Origin: Ornithinibacillus halophilus | Lineage (GTDB): Bacteria > Bacillota > Bacilli > Bacillales > Amphibacillaceae | Direction: 5' to 3' | Length of the DNA: 64,000 nucleotides | NCBI RefSeq assembly: GCF_900129485.1 | Contig: NZ_FQVW01000008.1 | Span: 1 to 64,000 of the forward strand | The notes under the pieces: model-generated | What the model saw: the letters and a program-made list of their open reading frames with translations, nothing else | Told to the model about the DNA's origin: nothing | Databases searched by the model: none | In this document: positions 54,725 to 63,717 of the stretch, piece by piece | Layout: each line of letters starts with the position of its first letter | Position numbering within the stretch: position 1 is the stretch's first letter | Made by a program: the position numbers and the translations under genes

Positions 54725-55930
54725 TTATAGCACATATTTATTTCTACCTGCGGCCATTCCAAATAGAGCGACTAGCAATGACACCACAATCAACGTGATC
54801 AAAGGTATCGTCCAAACATGAGTTACATCATACAGGTATCCAATAAATATTGGCCCAATAGCAGCAAACACATAACCCAATGCTTGCGCCATACCTGATA
54901 GTTCTGCTGCTTGCTTGGAATCTCGAGCACGCATCCCTAAAAATGCCAATGCTAATGCAAAACTGCCACTTAATGCTAGACCAATTAGAGTTGTACTAAC
55001 AATCATCAATACAAAAGATGAACCTAGAAGCAGTCCACTATATCCTGTGATGGAGAACACCCCTATTACTAGCACAATGCTTCGTTGTGATTGTAAACGT
55101 CCTGCAATTACAGGTACTAGAAAACTAGCAGGTAAACCGATAAATTGGGTAAAGGATAGCATCCATCCTGCCGTCTCCATCGTTACCCCATTATTATGTA
55201 GAATTTCTGGAAGCCACGATATCGTAACGTAAAATAAGAATGACTGCAGTCCCATGTATGCTGCAACTTGCCATGCCAGAGGTGACTTCCACATTCGATT
55301 TTCACTTGGCACATACTGCCCCTCAACGTCAGATTCGCTTTGTTTTTTACGAGATAGATAGAACCAAATTCCAATTCCTATAACTGATGGAATCGACCAT
55401 ACGAGTAAGGCTAATTGCCAGCCCAAATCCATTCCACTAGCTAACGGAACACTTACACCGGATGCTACTGCAGCGAAAATGCCCATTGCTGTAGAATAGA
55501 TACTTGTCATCAATCCTACTTTTGCAGGGAACTTCTCTTTTATAACACCTGGCAACAAAACATTACAAATCGCAATTCCTACCCCCACCAAAAGGGTCCC
55601 CACAAACAAGAAGAAAAGGACGGAAATGGAGCGAATTGAAATTCCAACTAATAAAACAATAAGCCCCCATAGCAATGCACGTTCATTTGTATAACGATTA
55701 CCAATCCGAGCAACAATTGGCGACATAAACGCAAATGCAATAAGAGGCAAGCTTGTCAGCAAACCAGCACTCCAATTCGACAGCCCAATATCATCACGTA
55801 TCGTACCAATTAATGGCCCAACCGAAGTAATTGCCGGACGCAAATTAAAAGCAATAAAAATAATACCAACAACTAATACAGCCCGATACCACTGACTAGA
55901 ATTAGCCTTACTTTGTTGCAAATCAACCAT
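54725..55930 (-). CDS. CynX/NimT family MFS transporter
   Basis: A 401-residue carrier with 12 membrane segments and the family pattern FNLRPAITSVGPLIGTIRDDIGLSNWSAGLLTSLPLIAFA. Relatives are CynX (cyanate) and B. subtilis YycB; the substrate here is unknown. The ATG at 55930 follows AAAGGGG. It ends 20 bp before pcp, so the two may be co-transcribed. Confidence 0.87.
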   Translation of the reverse strand: MVDLQQSKANSSQWYRAVLVVGIIFIAFNLRPAITSVGPLIGTIRDDIGLSNWSAGLLTSLPLIAFAFMSPIVARIGNRYTNERALLWGLIVLLVGISIRSISVLFFLFVGTLLVGVGIAICNVLLPGVIKEKFPAKVGLMTSIYSTAMGIFAAVASGVSVPLASGMDLGWQLALLVWSIPSVIGIGIWFYLSRKKQSESDVEGQYVPSENRMWKSPLAWQVAAYMGLQSFLFYVTISWLPEILHNNGVTMETAGWMLSFTQFIGLPASFLVPVIAGRLQSQRSIVLVIGVFSITGYSGLLLGSSFVLMIVSTTLIGLALSGSFALALAFLGMRARDSKQAAELSGMAQALGYVFAAIGPIFIGYLYDVTHVWTIPLITLIVVSLLVALFGMAAGRNKYVL

Positions 55931-56044
55931 AGCTGCGACCCCTTTCCACATCAACTAATATAGCATAAGTGGATGATGGATTGGTAAGTAATAGTGTTGA
56001 AGATTAGGAGAATGAGGTTGGAAATATGAGTTTGTATTGATGTG

Positions 56045-56485
56045 GGTGGAGCAAATTCGTGCTGGGATGGAGCGTGTTTTACTTGGTGGGGAGCGTATTC
56101 GTGTTGGGATGGAGCGTGTTTTACTTGGTGGGGAGCGAATCCGTGTTGGGGTGGAGCGAGTTTACCTTGGTGGGGAGCGTATTCGTGTTGGGATGGAGCG
56201 AGTTTTACTTGGTGGGGAGCGAATCCGTGTTGAGGTGGAGCGAGTTTTCCTTGGTGGGGAGCGAATTTCACACGTGGCGAGCGAGTTTGACTTAGTGGGG
56301 AGCGAGTTTCTCCTGGGGCGAGCGAGTTTGACTTAGTGGGGAGCGAGTTTCTCCTGGGGCGAGCGAGTTTGACTAACCGGGGAGCAATTTTTCTCCTAGG
56401 GCGAGCGAATTTGACTCACCAGGGAGCGAGTCCACACCCGAGGCGAGCGAATTTCCCTCACCGGGGGTGCATATCCACACCCAGG
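56045..56485 (+). repeat. Array B of 21-bp AGCG repeats
   Basis: Twenty-one AGC cores from 56050 to 56446, nearly all 20-21 bp apart. In the first half alternate units are GGGGAGCG(T/A)AT and GGAGCG(T/A)GTTTTAC, giving an exact 42-bp period; the second half has GGGCGAGCGAGTT alternating with GGGGAGCGAGTT, about 41 bp. The cores and orientation match array A. The gap 55931-56590 holds no other feature. Confidence 0.87.
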
Positions 56486-56590
56486 TCGAGCACACCACCT
56501 TCCTCCCAACAAAAAAAGACCACACAACACAGAAGCAATCGCTCCCATATCGTGTAGCCTTTTATAAAATTGCACTTCATAAACTTTCTT

Positions 56591-58573
56591 TTAAACGGTT
56601 GCTCGAACTTCCATTTCGCCGCCATCATCCTTGCGCTGTTTTTGTAGGAACCAAACAGCTGCCATAAGGACAATACCAATAGCACTTGTTAACACTTCAG
56701 GCCAGATCATCAGGATTCCACCACCGAACATAACGAGTCTTTCCCAACTCTTGGAGTGTCTGATGAAGAAACCAATAAGTGCACTACTAATTGCCATCAT
56801 ACCGATTATTGCTGTCGCTAGCGATATAATTAGCTTGAAGGCCGTTACATCAACTAACACGAGTATTGGGTTGTAGATAAATATATACGGTATGATAAAG
56901 GCGGCTATGGCTAGTTTAACCGCAGTAACCCCTGATTTAAACGGATTCGCCCTGGCTATCCCTGCACCAGCATATGCCGCTAAGCAAACTGGTGGAGTAA
57001 TGTCAGCAACGATTCCGAAGTAGAATACAAACATATGCGCAGCAATTGGTGCAACAGCAAATTCATTGATAAGTACTGGTGCAGCAATAGTAGCTGTAAC
57101 AACATAGTTTGCAGTTGTCGGTAGACCCATTCCTAAGATGATACAAGCAATCATCGTAAAGAATAGAGCAAATGGTAAAATTCCACCGGATAGAGCGATA
57201 ATACCTGAAGCAAACTTAGTACCTAAACCAGTGATACTAACAACACCAGCGATAATACCTGCAGTCGCACAGGCAGAGATTACTGGAAGTGCAACACGTG
57301 CACCTTGTTCGAATACATTGATAAAACCTTTTAAATTCATTCGTGTTTCTTTGCGGATGAAGCTAATCGCTAAAGCAATGATAATTCCCCAAAAGGCTGC
57401 TCTTTGAGGAGTGTAACCGATAAGGATGGTTCCAACAATGAAAAATAGAGGTAAGAGCATAAATCCATTTTTCATCATTAGATCTTTAAATACTGGTAAT
57501 TGATCTTTTGGTACACCAAATATTTTTAGCTTTTTGGCTTCGAAATGAGTACCAATAAAAATACCAGCAAAATAAAGAATAGCTGGGATTACAGCTGCTA
57601 GCATAACGGTACTGTAATCAACCGATAAGTACTCCATCATAATAAAGGCTGCTGCCCCCATTAGTGGTGGCATGATTTGTCCACCAGTTGAAGCAGAGGC
57701 TTCCGTTGCGGCAGCAAATTCTGGTTTAAATCCTGCTCTTTTCATCATTGGAATTGTAAAAGAGCCAGAAGAAACCGTGTTCCCAACAGAACTACCAGAT
57801 ACCATACCAGTCATTGCACTGGCAGCAACAGCTGTTTTAGCCGTACCACCTGTGTATCGCCCTGTTAATGAGAATGCTAAATCATTAAAGAATTTTCCAA
57901 TTTTCGTGTGAACGAGAATTACTCCGAAGAATAAGAATAGGAAAATGAATTTTGCAGAGATTTGAATAGGTGTTCCAAATACACCACTCGTTCTGAACCA
58001 TAGATTATTCGCAATATCATCTACAGCAAAACCTGCATGTGAGAGTACTTGAGTTGGAATGAAGTTTCCAAAAATCGCATAGAGAATCATGATACTTGCC
58101 ACAATGATAATCGGTACACCAACGGTACGGCGCGTTGCTTCTAAAAGTAATAGTATAGCTACAATCGAAACGATCGTATCAAGCGTTGTGTAACCGGAGA
58201 CAATGGCAGTAGATAGACGGTCATAGAAAAATATTTTATGATATCCACAATACATTGCAATAAATGCTAACGAAACATCATACCATGGTACCGTCTTTTG
58301 TACTTTTTGAAGTCCTTTTTTCGCTGGGAAAAGTAAAAAGATAATCCCAAGGGCTGTACCTAGGTGGATTGCACCTTGTTGTTGCGAAGGTAGAACACTA
58401 GAAGAAGCAGTATACAAATGGAATAAAGTAAAAGCAACTGCCAGAAAAGTAACAACCCATTTCCATCGACCAATTTTAGTCCTAAAATTACTTTCCTTAT
58501 CGTACTTTTCCAGTATTTCCTTTGCATCCACTTGCTCTTTGCCGTTGTTATTCTCATTAACGTTTTCTGCCAT
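56591..58573 (-). CDS. TRAP transporter permease, fused small and large subunits (TAXI type)
   Basis: A 660-residue membrane protein with 15 or more hydrophobic segments. The N-terminal part corresponds to the small (DctQ-like) subunit, and the rest to the large subunit (GMVSGSSVGNTVSSGSFTIPMMKRAGF, GLPTTANYVVTA). It imports a solute with sodium or proton coupling, supplied by the binding protein encoded just upstream. Substrates of TAXI systems are often dicarboxylates or glutamate, but this cannot be read here. Confidence 0.9.
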   Translation of the reverse strand: MAENVNENNNGKEQVDAKEILEKYDKESNFRTKIGRWKWVVTFLAVAFTLFHLYTASSSVLPSQQQGAIHLGTALGIIFLLFPAKKGLQKVQKTVPWYDVSLAFIAMYCGYHKIFFYDRLSTAIVSGYTTLDTIVSIVAILLLLEATRRTVGVPIIIVASIMILYAIFGNFIPTQVLSHAGFAVDDIANNLWFRTSGVFGTPIQISAKFIFLFLFFGVILVHTKIGKFFNDLAFSLTGRYTGGTAKTAVAASAMTGMVSGSSVGNTVSSGSFTIPMMKRAGFKPEFAAATEASASTGGQIMPPLMGAAAFIMMEYLSVDYSTVMLAAVIPAILYFAGIFIGTHFEAKKLKIFGVPKDQLPVFKDLMMKNGFMLLPLFFIVGTILIGYTPQRAAFWGIIIALAISFIRKETRMNLKGFINVFEQGARVALPVISACATAGIIAGVVSITGLGTKFASGIIALSGGILPFALFFTMIACIILGMGLPTTANYVVTATIAAPVLINEFAVAPIAAHMFVFYFGIVADITPPVCLAAYAGAGIARANPFKSGVTAVKLAIAAFIIPYIFIYNPILVLVDVTAFKLIISLATAIIGMMAISSALIGFFIRHSKSWERLVMFGGGILMIWPEVLTSAIGIVLMAAVWFLQKQRKDDGGEMEVRATV

Positions 58574-58606
58574 CCCATCACATCCTTTCTTTTTTTGAGT
58601 AGAAAG

Positions 58607-58633
58607 AAAGGGATCTCTAACAAAGATCCCTTT
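58607..58633 (-). terminator. Hairpin between binding protein and permease genes
   Basis: AAAGGGATCT...AGATCCCTTT with a 7-base loop, in the 116-bp gap; T-rich on the minus strand (TTTCTTTC). Likely lets the binding protein be made in excess over the permease. Confidence 0.7.
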
Positions 58634-58689
58634 CCAAATTCTTATGAAAATTCGATGCTATGAAACTAGGATGTTTGACTATTTAACTA

Positions 58690-59679
58690 TTATTTTAAAT
58701 CTTCAAAGCTATCAATGTCTGTAGACTCACGAGTTACGATTTGTACAACCTCTGGATAAATATGACCGATAAATGCTGCATTTTCGATTGGCGCATCGAA
58801 CTCTCCTTCACCATTCACACCATCCATTGCTGGTCCGTGTACAGCCATTCCTAAGTCCATGGTTCCTTCACCAATTCGTGCCATATTTTCAAGAGAAGCA
58901 CCAGTTTCTTGTGAAGTTACATTGATTCCTTCAATGTTGTCTTTCCAAATTGTTGCCATTTCTCCACCAAGTGGGAAGTAAGTACCACCAGAACTCCCTG
59001 TACCAAGTGTTAATTCAGTAACGTCCTCAGTAACATTTAATTCAGCAATTGGATTATCGAATTCTAATCCTTGCTCCTCATAGTATCTAGCAGCACCTGG
59101 ATGGATTGGCATATCTTCTAATCCATTTAATGCATTGTCAAGCGTCATTTGAGCACCTTGAGCATGAGAAATATCACTTGAATTCTCAATCATAACTTTC
59201 GCTAACTGATAACCTAATTCTTCACTAATTGTATTCGTGTTCCCCATTAGAATTGCATAAGCAGTTACTGTTGTAACATCTTCCTCAAGGAATTCATAGG
59301 AATCAGCTGGGATAACCATCTCTCTATAGGCACTGTTTTCCTCAATATAAGCTACAGCTTCTTTAGACAGACTTAGCATTTTGGCATCTCCTGCAGATGC
59401 ATGTAAGTTCTCAATACTACCAGCTGGTAATCCTAAAATACCAATAGAAATATCGATATTTCCATCTTGGACACCGTCAGCAGCATCTCCAAAGCCTTCT
59501 TCAAATGCCGTATAATCTCCTTCTTCAATACCATAAGCTTCCAAAATTAGTGAGGAAACGGTATTTGTCGCACTACCTGCTGGTCCAACCGCAATATTAG
59601 CCTTATCGCCACCACAAGCAGCTAGAATAAGTACTAGGCCAATTAAAGCCATTGAAATACCTACTATTCTCTTTCTCAT
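58690..59679 (-). CDS. TAXI-family TRAP solute-binding lipoprotein, apparently circularly permuted
   Basis: A 329-residue lipoprotein (Cys22 in ILAAC). Every block of a TAXI binding protein is present but in swapped order. Residues 27-206 (ANIAVGPAGSATNTVSSLILEAYG to IHPGAARYYEEQGL-like) are what is normally the second part, ending at the usual C-terminus. Residues 222-329 (ELTLGTGSSGGTYFPLGG to HIYPEVVQIVTRE and SFEDLK) are what is normally the first part after the signal. The stop comes exactly where the usual protein would continue with the VSVGAPGSGT block. The ATG at 59679 follows AAGGGG. The permease gene follows. Confidence 0.85.
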   Translation of the reverse strand: MRKRIVGISMALIGLVLILAACGGDKANIAVGPAGSATNTVSSLILEAYGIEEGDYTAFEEGFGDAADGVQDGNIDISIGILGLPAGSIENLHASAGDAKMLSLSKEAVAYIEENSAYREMVIPADSYEFLEEDVTTVTAYAILMGNTNTISEELGYQLAKVMIENSSDISHAQGAQMTLDNALNGLEDMPIHPGAARYYEEQGLEFDNPIAELNVTEDVTELTLGTGSSGGTYFPLGGEMATIWKDNIEGINVTSQETGASLENMARIGEGTMDLGMAVHGPAMDGVNGEGEFDAPIENAAFIGHIYPEVVQIVTRESTDIDSFEDLK

Positions 59680-59920
59680 GTACATACCCCTTTTTCTAAG
59701 TTTTTTTTAGCTTCTATTTGTCAACGCTTTCACCCACTGGCGATGTAAAAGGTCATGTATGTAATGGGCGTAAAATTAGAAGCATACTTCAATTATACTT
59801 ATTTTTCTATATATTTCAATAGTTTTAAAGGTATTTTCTGATAATTGTAAAAGATGGATAAGTACAAAAGTAGGACAATCTCCTCTTCACACCAGCAAAA
59901 TCCCACCTTTTTTTATATAT

Positions 59921-59958
59921 AAAAAAGAGGCACAAGGAATCTCATCCTTATACCTCTT
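59921..59958 (-). terminator. Terminator after the MCP gene
   Basis: AAGAGG-ATAAGGA...TCCTTG-CCTCTT stem followed by six T on the minus strand, 8 bp after the stop. Confidence 0.8.
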
Positions 59959-59965
59959 ATCCATA

Positions 59966-61705
59966 CTACAGTCTAAACTGACGCACGAGCTGATTTAATT
60001 CCTCAGCTAATTTCGCTAATTGGTCAGAACTACCAGCAACTTCCTCCATCGTACTACTTGCTTGCTCTGTAGATGCAGTTGTTTCCTCAACTCCTGCTGC
60101 CGACTGCTCTGAAATAGACGCAATTTCTTCGATAGAAAGATTCATATCTTTTGTTCGTTCATCAATTTCGGCTAAGTTAGTTGTAACTGTATTAATATTT
60201 GTCGCCATGTTCGTTACTGCATCTGCAATATTAGCAAATGTCTCATTCGTTATTTCAATTTGGCTGCTTCCTTCTTCTACTTCCTTGTATCCACCTTGAA
60301 GTGTATTGGCTACGTCACTGGATTCTGTTTGGATCGTTGTAACGATACCAGTAATGTCAGTAACGGAAACAGAAACTTGCTCTGCTAATTTTCGGACTTC
60401 ATCTGCTACAACGGCAAACCCTTTTCCATGCTCCCCAGCACGAGCCGCTTCAATCGCAGCATTTAACGCAAGTAAATTCGTTTGGTCAGCTACATCTTTA
60501 ATTACCGTTACTAAACTAGTAATTTTCTGTGATTGTTCATCAAGACCTTTTACTTTCAAGACCGCTTCCTGAACAATTTGGTCAATTTTTTTCATTTGAC
60601 TTGTTGTCGATTTCATAATTTCCGTACCGTTATTAGTCATGCTTAGTACGTTATTTGAATTTTCACTGATTAAAACTCCATTTTCATTCGTATCTTTTAC
60701 TTTTGTTGAGAAAGTGCTCATGACTTCTGCTAAACTACTAGCACTATTGGCTTGCGTTTCAGAACCTGCAGCTAGCTCCTGCATTGTCGTTGCAACTTGT
60801 TCGGTTCCTGCTTTTACTTCATTGGCAGATTGTGTTAATTCCTCACTTTGACTCGTTACGGTTTCAGAAACATTTGTAACCTGTTGAATCATCCGGCGTA
60901 AATTAGTACTCATCGTATGTACAGCATTTCCAAGCTTACCAATTTCATCTTTTCCATTATAATCTAGCTTCTCAACGGCTAGATTTCCATCTGCAATATT
61001 CTCACTAATATCGACTAGCTTCGTTAAGTTTTTAGAAATTCTTCTACTAATAAAAATAACGAGGGATACACCTATAAATGTTGAAATTGCAAATGAAACA
61101 ATTTGAATCATAAACGTTAAAGCTTGACTCTCTTTTGCGTCATTCACTGCAGCCGTTCTTTCTTCATTTACAGTAACTCGCAGTTCTTCTAATAAATCAA
61201 TCATTTCTGTTCGGACTTTATTTGCTGCAAAAACGTTATTTTCAGCACTTATAATATCATCTGTATTAACATTGGTGCGCATCGTTGCAAATAATTCATT
61301 CAACTCTTCATCCATTGAAGCAACTTGATTGATTATTTCTTTTTGTTCATCTGTATCTAAAGTTTCTCGAAGTGTTGCTTCTAGTTCGTTAAACTCTTCC
61401 CCACGAGTATTAAACTCTTCAATTAACAAAGGATTTTGTTCTTGAAGATAATTGACAATTCGAATAGCCTTCGATCGAGTAAGGGAACCCATCTCTGTAA
61501 TTTGGATGGCGTGGTTTCCTTTATTCTCTACCTCTTCAATATCGTTTCCTACACCAGTAAGCAATACAGATACCAAGCTTGTTGAAATCGCAAACATGGC
61601 GAGCATGATCATTACAATAAATCCATATTTCCAACCTATTTTAATATTTTTAAATGAAAATTTTCTAGTTGATCGTTTTTTTGCTATTTTTATTTTTTTT
61701 GCCAT
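59966..61705 (-). CDS. Methyl-accepting chemotaxis protein
   Basis: A 579-residue receptor. A basic N-terminus is followed by a membrane segment (about 30-52), a helical-bundle sensor of about 150 residues, a second membrane segment (about 205-228), HAMP, and the signalling domain with the hairpin tip [30 protein letters not shown]-like. The sensor is of the four-helix-bundle type; the ligand is unknown. It is the last gene of cheX-cheY-mcp. Confidence 0.92.
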   Translation of the reverse strand: MAKKIKIAKKRSTRKFSFKNIKIGWKYGFIVMIMLAMFAISTSLVSVLLTGVGNDIEEVENKGNHAIQITEMGSLTRSKAIRIVNYLQEQNPLLIEEFNTRGEEFNELEATLRETLDTDEQKEIINQVASMDEELNELFATMRTNVNTDDIISAENNVFAANKVRTEMIDLLEELRVTVNEERTAAVNDAKESQALTFMIQIVSFAISTFIGVSLVIFISRRISKNLTKLVDISENIADGNLAVEKLDYNGKDEIGKLGNAVHTMSTNLRRMIQQVTNVSETVTSQSEELTQSANEVKAGTEQVATTMQELAAGSETQANSASSLAEVMSTFSTKVKDTNENGVLISENSNNVLSMTNNGTEIMKSTTSQMKKIDQIVQEAVLKVKGLDEQSQKITSLVTVIKDVADQTNLLALNAAIEAARAGEHGKGFAVVADEVRKLAEQVSVSVTDITGIVTTIQTESSDVANTLQGGYKEVEEGSSQIEITNETFANIADAVTNMATNINTVTTNLAEIDERTKDMNLSIEEIASISEQSAAGVEETTASTEQASSTMEEVAGSSDQLAKLAEELNQLVRQFRL

Positions 61706-61736
61706 TATTTATCTACCTTCCTGATGCGATCGATTT

Positions 61737-62093
61737 TTACGCTAATTTTGAAATAGCATCTTCTATTCTGTCTGCTGTAAAAGGTTTAACTATAAAATCA
61801 TTAGCCCCAGCTTGGATTGCATCTACAACCATTGCCTGCTGCCCCATCGCAGAACACATAACAATCTTCACATTTGGTGCTATTTTTTTGATTTCTTTTA
61901 CAGCCTCCACCCCGTTCATTTCTGGCATGGTAATATCCATCGTCACAAGGTCAGGTTGTAATTCTTTTACCATATTAACGGATACTAACCCATTTTCAGC
62001 TTCTCCTACAACCTCATGGCCCATTTTTGTTAAAATATCTTTCAGTTGCATTCTCATAAATGCTGCATCATCGGTGATTACTATTCTAGCCAT
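61737..62093 (-). CDS. cheY: Chemotaxis response regulator CheY
   Basis: A 118-residue single receiver domain with DDAAFMRM, LVTMDITMPEMNG (phosphorylated Asp), CSAMGQQ and VKPF, very close to B. subtilis CheY. Phosphorylated CheY binds the flagellar switch. It lies outside the usual fla/che operon, between cheX and an MCP gene. Whether it is the only CheY cannot be judged here. Confidence 0.92.
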   Translation of the reverse strand: MARIVITDDAAFMRMQLKDILTKMGHEVVGEAENGLVSVNMVKELQPDLVTMDITMPEMNGVEAVKEIKKIAPNVKIVMCSAMGQQAMVVDAIQAGANDFIVKPFTADRIEDAISKLA

Positions 62094-62171
62094 TTAAAAA
62101 ATTGCCCCCTATGTTATGTAATATGATTCTATGTAATCTATCTGTTTGATAGAAAGTGCATCTATGTACTA

Positions 62172-62636
62172 TCAATCTAGTAATAAGTAAAGACCCAATT
62201 CTTCACCGGACTCTAAACGCACACGCAGATTAATTGCTTGTTTATACCCAGATAAGCTTGTATTTCCTTGTAGAATCGTTGGTGCTGTTATATCGATATT
62301 TAGTCCGTGGTCGACGATATTCGTTGCAATTCCACCTGCTACCATGTTTCCTAGCTCTCCGCTGAAAGAGGAAAGCATCTCTCCTTCTAAAGCCATTCCG
62401 AACATAACTTTTCCTATCGAACCGAAAATACTAGGTTCTCCTAGTAAAACTAGTTTTCCTTTTAAATCTCCTGTTACGCCGATTAAAACGGCATATGATA
62501 ATTCTATTTTATCCTTCTGAAGGATTGGCTTTGACAATTCATGCTTCATTGGTAATACATTATTTAAAGAGGCTATTGTCCCGTTTAAAAGTACTGTTAT
62601 CGACTTATTTCTTGAATGTGTTGTAGGCGCCATCAT
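62172..62636 (-). CDS. cheX: CheX-type CheY-P phosphatase
   Basis: A 154-residue protein of the CheC/CheX/FliY family with one conserved phosphatase motif (SSFSGELGNMVAGGIATNI, ExxN). B. subtilis uses CheC and FliY and lacks CheX, so this is a different adaptation set. AGGAG precedes two tandem ATGs; the first is annotated. Confidence 0.85.
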   Translation of the reverse strand: MMAPTTHSRNKSITVLLNGTIASLNNVLPMKHELSKPILQKDKIELSYAVLIGVTGDLKGKLVLLGEPSIFGSIGKVMFGMALEGEMLSSFSGELGNMVAGGIATNIVDHGLNIDITAPTILQGNTSLSGYKQAINLRVRLESGEELGLYLLLD

Positions 62637-62659
62637 GCCACTCCTTTTTTCCTAAAAAT

Positions 62660-62710
62660 TATTGCCTGTCTTAATAAAAAATAGCTATTCATTATAACAG
62701 AATAGCCAGG
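62660..62710 (-). promoter_or_regulatory. Overlapping hairpin and extended -10 in the cheX leader
   Basis: On the minus strand GGCTATTC-TGTTATAAT-GAATAGC is a stem-loop followed by TATTTTTTATT, like an intrinsic terminator. Its loop contains TGTTATAAT, an extended -10 promoter element. It could be the terminator of an unseen upstream transcript, an attenuator, or simply the promoter. Confidence 0.45.
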
Positions 62711-62980
62711 TATAATTGAAAACTATTAAGTCTAGTATACAGGACTTTTAACCCTTAGCTTATGTTCCATTTTTTCGAATGGTTTTATTTTTTCAGAAAT
62801 TAGTAAATAAAATAATTCTGTAACACTATTGTAATTTTATTATAGTTCCTGTATTGTTGCAATAAATTATTAGAAATTTAAGTTTTCCAAATATTTCTGT
62901 ATTAGTATTATTTGCCAATAGTTTAAAACAGGTTTATGGGGAAAAAACATTAATAGAAGTCTCAATTGTGGAGGTGACTT

Positions 62981-63445
62981 ATGGAGAGTCAGCGTGTAGA
63001 AAATATGTATACGATTCTTGATGAGATGAGCAAAAATGAAAATAAAACGATTGTGGCAAAACTTGATGTGGATAGGTGTAAGAGAGTCATTCAAAGGTTG
63101 GATTCTTTCTCTTCTGATTGTGAGGAATGTGAAGAACATTTTGTTGACCTTGAAAGTCATTTAATGGAACTTCATGAAAAGGTTGATCATCTTGATGAGG
63201 ATGACCTTAAGAAGCATGGTCAAAAATTGGAAAATATTAGCTCTCACTTAAAAAATCAACATAAGCTGGTAACGAGTGGGTATTATATGAGTATTTTTAT
63301 TTCCATTGGTACTAGTTTAGGGTTAGTATTCGGACTAGTGCTATTTGATAATCTTGCATTAGGTTTACCTATTGGAATGAGTGTTGGATTAGCTATAGGC
63401 GTTATGTTAGATGAGAATGCTAAGAAGAAAGGGATGACGTTGTAA
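62981..63445 (+). CDS. Coiled-coil protein with two C-terminal membrane segments
   Basis: A 154-residue protein. The first 100 residues are charged and helical with DCEECEEHF and an HEKVDHLDEDDL stretch; residues about 103-145 form two small-residue-rich membrane segments (GTSLGLVFGLVLF, GLPIGMSVGLAIGVML). GGAGGTGAC lies before the ATG. I do not recognise the family. It is divergent from cheX and convergent with cheW. Confidence 0.75.
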   Translation: MESQRVENMYTILDEMSKNENKTIVAKLDVDRCKRVIQRLDSFSSDCEECEEHFVDLESHLMELHEKVDHLDEDDLKKHGQKLENISSHLKNQHKLVTSGYYMSIFISIGTSLGLVFGLVLFDNLALGLPIGMSVGLAIGVMLDENAKKKGMTL

Positions 63446-63487
63446 TTTATTTGCAGCTATTAATAGTGAGTTGCTAGGTTCCCTATC

Positions 63488-63607
63488 GCTCCAGAAATAC
63501 ACTTCGCTTTCCGTGGGCGGCTGGTGAGCCTCCTCGGACAAGCCCTGTGGGGTCTCACCTATGCCTCTGCTCCCACAGGAGTCTACGTGTATTTCTTACG
63601 CTAGTTT
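63488..63607 (+). repeat. Dispersed structured repeat R1, copy 3
   Basis: The best-preserved copy: GCTCCAGAAATACACTTCG at one end and ACGTGTATTTCTTACGC at the other can pair, with TCCGTGGG and CCCACAGGA as inner arms and GTGAGCC...GTCTCACC in the middle. It occupies the gap between the membrane protein gene and cheW. Confidence 0.8.
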
Positions 63608-63717
63608 TCTAGCGAAAATAATATATGCTTTTTTCCTTTGTTTTATACCAATAGCGCTAATAAAATACATATTTGTGACAATTTATCATATAAAAAAACC
63701 CGTCCGAAAATGAGTTT

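Noticed and set aside
55951-56336. Proline- and glycine-rich open frames on both strands of array B
   Set aside because: A 21-bp period keeps several frames open at once. None has a convincing start signal, and both strands are equally open.
58690-59679. Truncated or frameshifted binding-protein pseudogene
   Set aside because: All blocks of the fold are present once, with a signal peptide, ribosome binding site and stop; only the order is changed.
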